Below are positions 1 to 6,186 of a stretch of 6,634 nucleotides of DNA, in pieces. Origin of the DNA: an uncultured Bacilli bacterium (GTDB lineage Bacteria; Bacillota_I; Bacilli_A; RF39; UBA660); assembly GCA_934097255.1 (NCBI GenBank), contig CAKONT010000053.1, positions 1-6,634 on the forward strand, given 5' to 3'. How positions within the stretch are numbered: position 1 is the stretch's first letter; each line of letters starts with the position of its first letter. A program made the translations under genes and the position numbers. A model generated the notes under the pieces. The model ran no database searches, was not told where the DNA came from, and worked only from the letters and a program-made list of their open reading frames with translations.

Positions 1-744
1 ATTATACTCAGAGTTAAAATTACCTATTTTTTCAAAAATATCTTTTCTCAAAACAGTAAAATGACATATATAATTTCCACCAAAAAAACTATCCAATGCA
101 AAATCACTCTTATAATGAGGTTCTAAATAATCCCCATTCATATCCATCTTATCTTCATCTGTATAAATAAAATCAATTGTTTTATCCTTATTAATAGCTA
201 AAACAACTTCATACAAAGCATTTTTTGAAAGAAGATCATCGTCATCCATTAAAGCAATATATTCTCCCGTTGCAAGATCAAGTGCTGAATTTGTACATTT
301 TGAAATATGACCATTTTCTTTTCTATAAACAACTTTTATTCTTTTATCAAGTTTACTAAGTCTTTTTAACAATTCAATTGTTTCTTTTTTAGTAGAACAA
401 TCATCTGCTAAACATATTTCAAAATTTTGATATGTATTTTCTAAAATAGAGTTTATACATTCAGTTAAATATTCTTCTTCAATATTATAAACAGGAATAA
501 CTATTGAAATAAGTGGTTTATATTTTAATAAATTTAAATCTATTTCTTCTTCTTTAACACTTTTTAAATACATTTGATATTCATTTTTATCAATAGGATT
601 TAAAAATTTAGGATTTTTTAATCTTTTAACTTTTCTAAAAAAGGATGCAACATACTTTTTAAAATATTTTGGGGGAATTAAAAAATGATGTCTTCTCCAC
701 ATAATTTGAATACTATTTTTAACTAATACAAAAAATTTCTTCAT
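1..744 (-). CDS. GT2 family glycosyltransferase, 5' part (runs off the left edge)
   Basis: The reading frame is open from an ATG at 744 to base 1 without a stop, giving the first 248 residues of a longer protein. A leader of about 75 residues contains W16-R-R-H-H-F-L-I-P-P25. A GT-A fold GT2 domain follows: strand 'PLISIVIPVYN' (77-87), nucleotide-binding D114-D115-C-S, 'GHIS' (145-148), the metal-binding D-D-D-D stretch (167-170) and 'YTDEDK' (194-199). All expected donor-site acidic residues are present, so this module looks active. It would transfer a nucleotide-activated sugar to a growing lipid-linked glycan in the cytoplasm. The leader and domain order match the two-module protein at 4459-6180, so a second GT2 module beyond the window is likely but not seen. 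An AGAGGAG Shine-Dalgarno lies inside the last codons of the permease gene, whose stop is one base before this ATG, which implies translational coupling. Acceptor and sugar are unknown. Confidence 0.93.
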   Translation of the reverse strand, partial: MKKFFVLVKNSIQIMWRRHHFLIPPKYFKKYVASFFRKVKRLKNPKFLNPIDKNEYQMYLKSVKEEEIDLNLLKYKPLISIVIPVYNIEEEYLTECINSILENTYQNFEICLADDCSTKKETIELLKRLSKLDKRIKVVYRKENGHISKCTNSALDLATGEYIALMDDDDLLSKNALYEVVLAINKDKTIDFIYTDEDKMDMNGDYLEPHYKSDFALDSFFGGNYICHFTVLRKDIFEKIGNFNSEYN

Positions 745-745
745 A

Positions 746-1513
746 TTACAACTCCTCTGCAAATCGTTTTTCTAATTTCTTAAAAATTGAATACCCAAAC
801 ATAAAAAATATTGTACATACTATAAACATAATGCCTAAATCTTTGAAATCTGGTAAAACTTGATAATATAATATATCTCTATATGCACCAATTATATGAT
901 ACATCGGGTTAAGTTTAAAAAGTGTTTGTAATTTTACTGGAATTAAACTTGCTTCGTATAAAACAGGAGTAGCATAAAGCCACAACATAAGAAGAACATT
1001 AACAAAATGCTCTAAATCTCTTATATATACAGTAACAGATGATATAACAAGAGACATACCAATTAAAAATGAATATTGAAGTAAAAGAATTAATGGGAAA
1101 AATAGCGCATAACGCGTAATACCAATTCCACTAATAAATAATGCAATAACAATAATTAAACAAGATATTAAAAAATTAATTAAGTTACTTGTCACAACAG
1201 ATATTGGTAATATTTCTCTTGGAAAATAAATCTTTTTTATAATTCCACCATTAATAACAATTGATGGCGTAGATTGCATAATCGTATTAGAAAAAAAATT
1301 CCATGGAATAAGACCGACAATTAAAAAAATGGTATAGTTATCTATATTTGATCTTGTTATAAAACTAAAAACAACCGAATAAACAAGAATTTGAAGAAGA
1401 GGATTTATAAAAGACCATAAAACTCCTAACGCTGACTTTTTATATTTTCCTCTAAATTCTTTGGAAACAGAAGTTTTAAAAAATTCACGATAATTATATA
1501 TATTCTTAAACAT
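746..1513 (-). CDS. ABC-2 type polysaccharide/teichoic acid export permease (Wzm/TagG-like)
   Basis: This is the membrane subunit of an ABC exporter for lipid-linked polysaccharide. The 255-residue length is usual for the family. It shows the amphipathic cytoplasmic N-terminus, 'YKKSALGVLW' (24-33) leading into the first membrane segment, 'YFPREILP' (96-103), 'RDLEH' (165-169) and 'LNPMYHIIGAYRD' (201-213), all characteristic of Wzm/TagG/RgpC permeases. About six hydrophobic segments are visible, near 28-52, 61-80, 108-130, 136-160, 170-188 and 225-245. I start at the ATG at 1513. A longer frame begins at a GTG at 1522, but that GTG lies within the AGGTGA Shine-Dalgarno, which sits 5 nt before the ATG. 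The gene directly follows the ATPase gene, whose TAG stop overlaps the Shine-Dalgarno. The two products should form a 2+2 transporter. The exported polymer cannot be deduced; the symbol is left blank because wzm, tagG and rgpC fit equally well. Confidence 0.95.
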   Translation of the reverse strand: MFKNIYNYREFFKTSVSKEFRGKYKKSALGVLWSFINPLLQILVYSVVFSFITRSNIDNYTIFLIVGLIPWNFFSNTIMQSTPSIVINGGIIKKIYFPREILPISVVTSNLINFLISCLIIVIALFISGIGITRYALFFPLILLLQYSFLIGMSLVISSVTVYIRDLEHFVNVLLMLWLYATPVLYEASLIPVKLQTLFKLNPMYHIIGAYRDILYYQVLPDFKDLGIMFIVCTIFFMFGYSIFKKLEKRFAEEL

Positions 1514-1518
1514 TAAAA

Positions 1519-1524
1519 TCACCT
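1519..1524 (-). promoter_or_regulatory. Ribosome binding site deciding the permease start
   Basis: The transcript-strand AGGTGA matches the anti-Shine-Dalgarno of 16S rRNA. It overlaps the TAG stop of the ATPase gene and lies 5 nt before the ATG at 1513. It contains the GTG that would otherwise give a three-residue longer permease, so it argues for the ATG. The overlap with the stop suggests that ribosomes finishing the ATPase reinitiate on the permease. Confidence 0.8.
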
Positions 1525-2260
1525 ACTTATTTATATCTTCTAAATAGTTTTCAATAACAGAACAACTATTTCCATCTTCTTTTATTTTGCCATTTTTTAA
1601 CCAAACACATCGATCACATAACTTCTCAACACTTTTCATATCGTGACTTACAAAAACCATGGTCTTTCCTTCTTTTTTCAAACTAAGCATCTTTTTTAAA
1701 CACTTATCTTGAAAGTGTTGATCGCCAACTGCTAATATTTCATCTATCAATAGTATATCAGCATTCACATTAATTGCAACAGAAAAAGCAAGTCGCATAT
1801 ACATTCCTGATGAATAAGTTCTAATTGGGTTGTCAATATACTTTTCTAATTCAGAAAATTTAATAATATCGTCTATTCTTTCATCAATTTCTTTTCTTGT
1901 CAAACCAAAAATAGAAGCATTAAAATAAATATTTTCTCTTCCCGAAAAATCAGGATGAAATCCAGCACCGAGTTCTAATAAAGATGCTATTTTACCACTT
2001 GTTTTAATTTGCCCTTTATTGGGAAATATTATTTTTGTCATAAGCTTTAAAAGAGTTGACTTACCACTTCCATTTACACCAATTAAAGCAACTGTTTCCC
2101 CTTTTTTAATAGTTAAATTAATATTATCAAGAATAGTTCTAACCTCTTTTTTGCTGTTTTTAAAAAAAATTATTTTTTCTTTTAATGTATTACTTCTATC
2201 ATAATAAACATTAAAACTTTTAGTTAAATTTTTAACTTCTATTGCCACGTTTTTTTCCAT
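1523..2260 (-). CDS. ABC transporter ATP-binding protein for polysaccharide/teichoic acid export (Wzt/TagH-like)
   Basis: This cytoplasmic ATPase of 245 residues powers the permease encoded next to it. Motifs in order are: Walker A G-V-N-G-S-G-K-S-T (61-69); the family-typical 'ELGAGFHPDFSGREN' around the Q-loop (96-110); signature 'YSSGMYMRLAFS' (149-160), with SSGM in place of LSGGQ; Walker B 'ILLIDE' (169-174) with catalytic E174; D-loop 'AVGD' (177-180); and switch H206 in 'FVSHD'. The N-terminus 'AIEVKNLTKSFNVYYD' is standard for this family. The protein ends soon after the nucleotide-binding domain, so it lacks the C-terminal carbohydrate-binding domain of E. coli O9a Wzt. It therefore probably recognises the lipid carrier rather than a modified glycan end, as in TagH or RgpD; that is inference. 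The ATG at 2260 has a GGGAG Shine-Dalgarno 5 nt upstream, next to the TAA of the preceding gene (11-bp gap). Confidence 0.96.
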   Translation of the reverse strand: MEKNVAIEVKNLTKSFNVYYDRSNTLKEKIIFFKNSKKEVRTILDNINLTIKKGETVALIGVNGSGKSTLLKLMTKIIFPNKGQIKTSGKIASLLELGAGFHPDFSGRENIYFNASIFGLTRKEIDERIDDIIKFSELEKYIDNPIRTYSSGMYMRLAFSVAINVNADILLIDEILAVGDQHFQDKCLKKMLSLKKEGKTMVFVSHDMKSVEKLCDRCVWLKNGKIKEDGNSCSVIENYLEDINK

Positions 2261-2271
2261 AAATTCTCCCT

Positions 2272-3411
2272 TTATCGTTTAATTAATTTCTTTAGTTTTC
2301 TATATAATTTGTAAATAAAAGTTTTCCTTATTTTATCAATACGCTCTTTATCCTTTTCAATTGCCTTAATTGACTCTTGTAAAAATCTAATATGAGCATT
2401 TTTACCTGTTATTTCGTCAACGAATAATAAACATTTTCTAAACATATATTTATATTCTTCATATAAAATGTCATAATTTACTTTTTTGCTTTCTAAAATA
2501 GCTTTTTCTATTTTTTCCATATTTTTTTCAAAGTTGTAAGTTTCATTAGCAAACTGTCTTATTTTTTTTAAATCATTAACATTTACTTTATAATTTATTA
2601 AATCGTTATATATTTCTAAAGCAGTTTTTTTCTTTCCAAAACCTCTTCCGGAATAATTGTAATAATAAGCTTTTTTTATATTACCATAGTTTAAAAAACC
2701 ATACCCACCAAAATGATCATAACAATATGAAGGAATCCCAAGAGCAGTTGTAAAAAAGATTGTTTTCCCAATTGAAATTACAGCATCATATTGTAGTAAT
2801 AACTCATCATCTACAAATTTTTCATTATAGTTAGCACCGTATATATCTAAATCTATTTTTTTCTTGCTATCACACAAATTCTTTAATTCAAGAATTTCTT
2901 TTGGAATATGATTAGATATAACTGCAACTTTTTTTATCTTCTTAATATTTTTTATTTCATGTTTAAAAGACTTTGAAAAAGCATAATTTGGAATAAGCAT
3001 TATATCAGAATATCCCTCTTTTAAAAGGGCATTTCTAGTTTCGTTACTCATCGCTCCAACTATACTTAACATTTCATAATATTCCGGCAAACACTCATAA
3101 CTTAAAAATGACGAAAGCGAAACAAATACTATCTTTTCCCCTTTAATTTTAAGAGCAAAAAGCAAATAGTCAAGTAACGGATAATGATGCGACCATACTA
3201 AATCATAATACTTTTTTAAATTTGATGATTCACTAATTGTATAAACGCATATATCTTTATCAACTATATCAAGTAAAGGACTTCCCTTTTCAAGCGTTAA
3301 AATATCGACACTATATCCCAAAGAAAGGTAATACTTTGCAATAGTTATTGTATCCATTTCAGAACCAGTAAAATTTTTAATATTAAAATTCGTTAGTAAT
3401 ATACTTTTCAA
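2272..3411 (-). CDS. Putative GT-B fold glycosyltransferase (GT4-like)
   Basis: I read this as a cytoplasmic sugar transferase of about 379 residues. The N-terminus, 'SILLTNFNIKNFTGSE', then 'DTITIAKYYLSLGYSVDILT', resembles the first Rossmann strand and G-S-E loop of GT4-type acceptor domains. A second Rossmann-like half starts at 'KKVAVIS' and continues through 'DLDIYG' and 'YDAVISIGKTIFFTTALG'. It reaches 'IPSYCYDHFGGYGFLNYG', where a donor-site loop would be expected. I do not see the usual GT4 E-x7-E motif, so mechanism and donor are uncertain. The C-terminal 45 residues are rich in Lys/Arg and amphipathic ('KLYRKLKKLIKR' at the end), probably for membrane contact. Starts at GTG 3420 or ATG 3417 are in frame, but the AGGTGA site covers them and lies 5 nt before TTG 3411, exactly as in the permease gene. 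I therefore prefer TTG, giving M-K-S-I-L-L-T. It is the first gene after the candidate internal promoter and is followed by the ATPase gene after 11 bp. Confidence 0.82.
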   Translation of the reverse strand: MKSILLTNFNIKNFTGSEMDTITIAKYYLSLGYSVDILTLEKGSPLLDIVDKDICVYTISESSNLKKYYDLVWSHHYPLLDYLLFALKIKGEKIVFVSLSSFLSYECLPEYYEMLSIVGAMSNETRNALLKEGYSDIMLIPNYAFSKSFKHEIKNIKKIKKVAVISNHIPKEILELKNLCDSKKKIDLDIYGANYNEKFVDDELLLQYDAVISIGKTIFFTTALGIPSYCYDHFGGYGFLNYGNIKKAYYYNYSGRGFGKKKTALEIYNDLINYKVNVNDLKKIRQFANETYNFEKNMEKIEKAILESKKVNYDILYEEYKYMFRKCLLFVDEITGKNAHIRFLQESIKAIEKDKERIDKIRKTFIYKLYRKLKKLIKR

Positions 3412-3416
3412 ATACA

Positions 3417-3422
3417 TCACCT
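3417..3422 (-). promoter_or_regulatory. Ribosome binding site deciding the GT-B gene start
   Basis: AGGTGA on the transcript strand ends 5 nt before TTG 3411. The ATG at 3417 begins on the last base of this site and the GTG at 3420 lies inside it, so neither can easily be served by it. The same hexamer and the same 5-nt spacing occur before the permease ATG at 1513. Confidence 0.65.
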
Positions 3423-3440
3423 ACTTTCATCAGTAAAGTA
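3422..3440 (-). repeat. Short inverted repeat between -10 element and ribosome binding site
   Basis: On the transcript strand TACTTT (3440-3435) and AAAGTA (3427-3422) are perfect 6-base complements around a 7-base loop. The left arm overlaps the candidate -10 hexamer and the right arm abuts the AGGTGA site. The stem has only one G-C pair, so it would be weak. It might be a protein-binding palindrome, a mild translational damper on read-through transcripts, or chance in AT-rich sequence. There is no long T-run after it, so it is not a terminator. Confidence 0.35.
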
Positions 3441-3465
3441 TAGCATAAAGAACATAAAAAAACAA
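3437..3465 (-). promoter_or_regulatory. Candidate sigma-A promoter (extended -10)
   Basis: The only real intergenic gap (3421-3479) reads, in the transcript direction, TTGTTT (3465-3460), a 17-base spacer, then TATACT (3442-3437) preceded by TGC, which makes an extended -10. The -10 differs from TATAAT at one position; the -35 is poor (TTG only), which the extended -10 can compensate. Transcription would begin near 3430, just before the ribosome binding site, giving a very short leader. It would drive the GT-B gene, the exporter pair and the following GT2 gene separately from the upstream glycosyltransferases. AT-rich DNA yields such matches by chance, hence moderate confidence. Confidence 0.5.
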
Positions 3466-3479
3466 ATCTCTAACACATA

Positions 3480-4445
3480 TTATTTTTTATTAAAAAGAAA
3501 AGAAAATAGAAAAGAAAAAACTTTAGAAAGCTTAAACTTATATATTTTTTTAATCGAATATATCGCAACTTTATTTTTAAAGCTTTCCTTCGTAGGAGAT
3601 TTTACTTTATACCAAGATTTATCAATTGAATTTAAAAATAGATAAAACTTTTCTAACATAGCTAAAATATACTCTTTCGTTGAATTTCTACAACACATAT
3701 TTAAAATATATACAAAATGGATTATATAAAAATTAATAAACATATTTTGTTCATAAACACTAATTTTTTTATTTAAAGTTTTTACATTTATTTCTTCAAA
3801 TAAAGAAATAGCGTATTTTAACTCTTCTTCTTTATCCTTAGATTTTTTAGTTACAGAATCATTATTTAAAAAATAATAGTAACCACAATAATCTACTGTG
3901 TTATATTTAGCATCTTTTAAATAACAATTAATATTAAAATAAACATCTTCCATTATTAGTCTTTTTTGATAACTAATTTTTTTATCAACTATAAATTTTT
4001 TTCGATACATTTTACCACAAGTTGCGGAATATTTAAATATATCCCATGATGTGAAAGTTGGATAAAAATATTTTTCACTCTTTTCTAGTTTTTTTATATA
4101 TCCCGAAATACATACGTCATAATTTTTAATATTTTTATAAAGTGTTTCAATATAATCTTTTTTTAAATAATCGTCACTATCAATAAATGTTATATAATCT
4201 CCACTTGATAAAAAAATACCTCTATTTCTTGTTAGTGCAGCACCTATATTTTTTTGATCGTATACTTTAATTCGTTTATCTTGTTCTTCATATTTTTTTA
4301 CAAGTGTTAACGAATTATCTGTCGAACCATCATTTATAACAATTATTTCAATGTCATTTAGTGTTTGATTAATTATTGATTTTAGACATCTATCAATATA
4401 TTTTTCTGCGTTATATAAGGGGATAACAACTGAAACTTTAACCAT
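3480..4445 (-). CDS. GT2 family glycosyltransferase (single GT-A domain, EpsJ/WcaA-like)
   Basis: This 321-residue protein is a complete classical inverting GT2 enzyme. The GT-A domain starts almost at residue 1: 'VSVVIPLYNAEKYIDRCLKSI' region (4-24), nucleotide-binding N38-D39-G-S-T-D43, metal-binding D89-S-D-D92 after 'SGDYITFI', and the E166-D167 pair expected to supply the catalytic base. 'GYYYFLNNDSVTK' (188-200) matches the conserved Y-Y-x-x-x-x-x-S-x-T segment after the core in this subfamily. The last 20 residues are hydrophobic and basic, probably for peripheral membrane attachment. It should add one sugar to the lipid-linked intermediate; donor and linkage cannot be read. ATG 4445 is preceded by a perfect AGGAGG that begins right after the TAA of the upstream gene (13-bp gap). 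The gene ends with TAA at 3480 and has no hairpin terminator after it, so read-through into the GT-B gene is plausible. Confidence 0.95.
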   Translation of the reverse strand: MVKVSVVIPLYNAEKYIDRCLKSIINQTLNDIEIIVINDGSTDNSLTLVKKYEEQDKRIKVYDQKNIGAALTRNRGIFLSSGDYITFIDSDDYLKKDYIETLYKNIKNYDVCISGYIKKLEKSEKYFYPTFTSWDIFKYSATCGKMYRKKFIVDKKISYQKRLIMEDVYFNINCYLKDAKYNTVDYCGYYYFLNNDSVTKKSKDKEEELKYAISLFEEINVKTLNKKISVYEQNMFINFYIIHFVYILNMCCRNSTKEYILAMLEKFYLFLNSIDKSWYKVKSPTKESFKNKVAIYSIKKIYKFKLSKVFSFLFSFLFNKK

Positions 4446-4458
4446 TTTTCAACCTCCT

Positions 4459-6180
4459 TTATTTTTTTGTTTTGTCTAACATATACCACTTTTTCATACT
4501 AAAGTTTTTGTTATAAAATAAATCATTTTCTAAATATTTATTCCACTTTTTATTCATATAATTTACTTCTTTAACGTATCTTTCATACTTTTTAGTAGTG
4601 TTATCTAATCCCCTTGATTTAGATTCATAATGATATAACAATACTTTTGGTAATACTACGTTATAATATCCTTCGTCAAATACTTTAAGGCAAAAATCAA
4701 CATCGTTAAAAGCAACTTTTAATTTTTCCTCTAATCCATTTACTTTTTGATATAAACTTTTTTTAACCATCAAACAAGCAGCGGTTGTTGCCATATAATT
4801 TATTGGATGAATTAAGTTTCCATATACGCCAATATCATCTTTATAAGCATTAATAGATATATGAGTTGCAACTTCCATTTTATTTAAAACAACTCCACAA
4901 TGTTGAATAGTATTATCAAAATATAAAAGTTTTGCACCAACACATCCGACATCTTCTAACATCGCATAAGATACCATATCTTTTAACCAATTATTAGATA
5001 TTACTTTAGTATCGTTATTTAATAATAAAATAAAATCACCACTTGCAATATCTAATGCCTTATTGTTAAGTCTTGAATAATTAAATTCCTCTTCTATTCT
5101 AATTGATTTAAAATTTTTATAATTACTTTTACAAAAATTTATATAATCGATAGTTTTTTCATCATCAGAATTATTGTCAACAACAATTACTTCATAATTG
5201 GAATAATTTGTTTTTTCATAAATCGATGTAATACACGTTTTTAACGTTTCATAATAATTTCTAGTCGGAATAATAATCGATATAGATGGTTCTTTACTAT
5301 ATAAATACTCTATATCAAAATAACAAGTATTTGCAATTTGTTTTACTTTTCCCTTTAAATTTCTTCTTTTTAAAGCTTCTTCTATAATTTTTTTTCTTTT
5401 ATCTAAGTCATTTATTTCTATTTTACTTGCATGATATAAAACTTTTGAAATATGTCGTATTTTTTTTGTCTTTTCGGTAAGTTTTAAAATCATGTCATAA
5501 TTATCCCTCGTTTTTAAACTATTATCATAACTTATCTTATTTAATAAACTCACTTTTACTAAAATTGAGTTTTTAATACAATTATAACTTAACAAAACGT
5601 GAGGTGAAAATGATACTTTAAAAAATGGATTACATCTTTTATTGTCAATTAACATATCTTCATCAGAATAAATAAAATCACTTTTCTCATCATTTAAACT
5701 CTTAACAAACTCATATAAACAGTTAACTGAAATAACATCATTACTATCGATAAAATAAAAATATTCCCCATTAAATTTTAAAATTGATGAAAATTCACTT
5801 ACACACTCATAAGAAAAATTAAATTTATTTTTTATATTGCTGTTTGTCATAATACATATTTCAAAGTTTTTATATGTTTGATTTTCTATTGATTTTAGAC
5901 AACTACTATATAAAGAATTATCAAAGTTATCAATAACTATAACAACTGTTATTAAGGGATTATAATTTAACTTAATTACTTTTTCCTCTTTTCTTTCAAG
6001 AAGCCAACTATTATAATCGTGTTGATTACTAAAATCATAATATTTTCCAAAATCATTATTTTTTAAATTATATATAAAAGTTTTAAAATATCTTTTTAAT
6101 AAAACTGGAGGGATAATTAAGTGATGTCTTTTCCATGCGATATCGTATGCTTTACTTAACATATTTTTTATTTTTTTCAT
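4459..6180 (-). CDS. Tandem GT2 glycosyltransferase with apparently degenerate first module
   Basis: This 573-residue protein has a leader with W16-K-R-H-H-L-I-I-P-P25, then two GT2 modules. The first (about 74-220) keeps 'SIENQTYKNFEIC', 'GEYFYFIDSND' (138-148) and 'YSDED' (171-175). However, 'MTNSN' (111-115) stands where the nucleotide-binding D-D motif belongs, and it is about 20 residues shorter than its paralogue at 1-744 between these blocks. The second (about 299-525) looks intact: 'SISIIIPTRN', D335-N-N-S, 'LLLNNDTKV' (385-393), 'VGAKLLY' (414-420) and the base motif N492-D-V-D495. I infer that only the second module transfers sugar and the first is structural or acceptor-binding. 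Such two-module GT2 proteins are common in O-antigen, rhamnan and S-layer glycan loci. ATG 6180 lies 6 bp after the upstream stop; its Shine-Dalgarno GAGG overlaps the final codons of that gene (TCG AGG TAA). The next gene starts 13 bp downstream. Confidence 0.93.
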   Translation of the reverse strand: MKKIKNMLSKAYDIAWKRHHLIIPPVLLKRYFKTFIYNLKNNDFGKYYDFSNQHDYNSWLLERKEEKVIKLNYNPLITVVIVIDNFDNSLYSSCLKSIENQTYKNFEICIMTNSNIKNKFNFSYECVSEFSSILKFNGEYFYFIDSNDVISVNCLYEFVKSLNDEKSDFIYSDEDMLIDNKRCNPFFKVSFSPHVLLSYNCIKNSILVKVSLLNKISYDNSLKTRDNYDMILKLTEKTKKIRHISKVLYHASKIEINDLDKRKKIIEEALKRRNLKGKVKQIANTCYFDIEYLYSKEPSISIIIPTRNYYETLKTCITSIYEKTNYSNYEVIVVDNNSDDEKTIDYINFCKSNYKNFKSIRIEEEFNYSRLNNKALDIASGDFILLLNNDTKVISNNWLKDMVSYAMLEDVGCVGAKLLYFDNTIQHCGVVLNKMEVATHISINAYKDDIGVYGNLIHPINYMATTAACLMVKKSLYQKVNGLEEKLKVAFNDVDFCLKVFDEGYYNVVLPKVLLYHYESKSRGLDNTTKKYERYVKEVNYMNKKWNKYLENDLFYNKNFSMKKWYMLDKTKK

Positions 6181-6186
6181 AACTTA

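Noticed and set aside
1514..1522. GTG start for the permease, adding three residues
   Set aside because: The GTG is part of the Shine-Dalgarno AGGTGA, leaving no ribosome binding site of its own; the ATG at 1513 is properly spaced.
2019..2204. A 61-codon plus-strand reading frame
   Set aside because: It lies antisense inside the ATPase gene, over the Walker A region, and its hydrophobic, Leu/Phe-rich translation is what an AT-rich antisense frame gives. No ribosome binding site or homology pattern supports it.
3451..3482. Possible intrinsic terminator after the 321-residue GT2 gene, suggested by a run of seven T bases on the transcript strand after 3463
   Set aside because: No inverted repeat able to form a stem precedes the T-run.
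5800..5860. Frameshift or sequencing error as cause of the short first module in the 573-residue protein
   Set aside because: Recognisable GT2 blocks on both sides of the gap are in the same frame, so a simple indel error of one or two bases cannot explain it.
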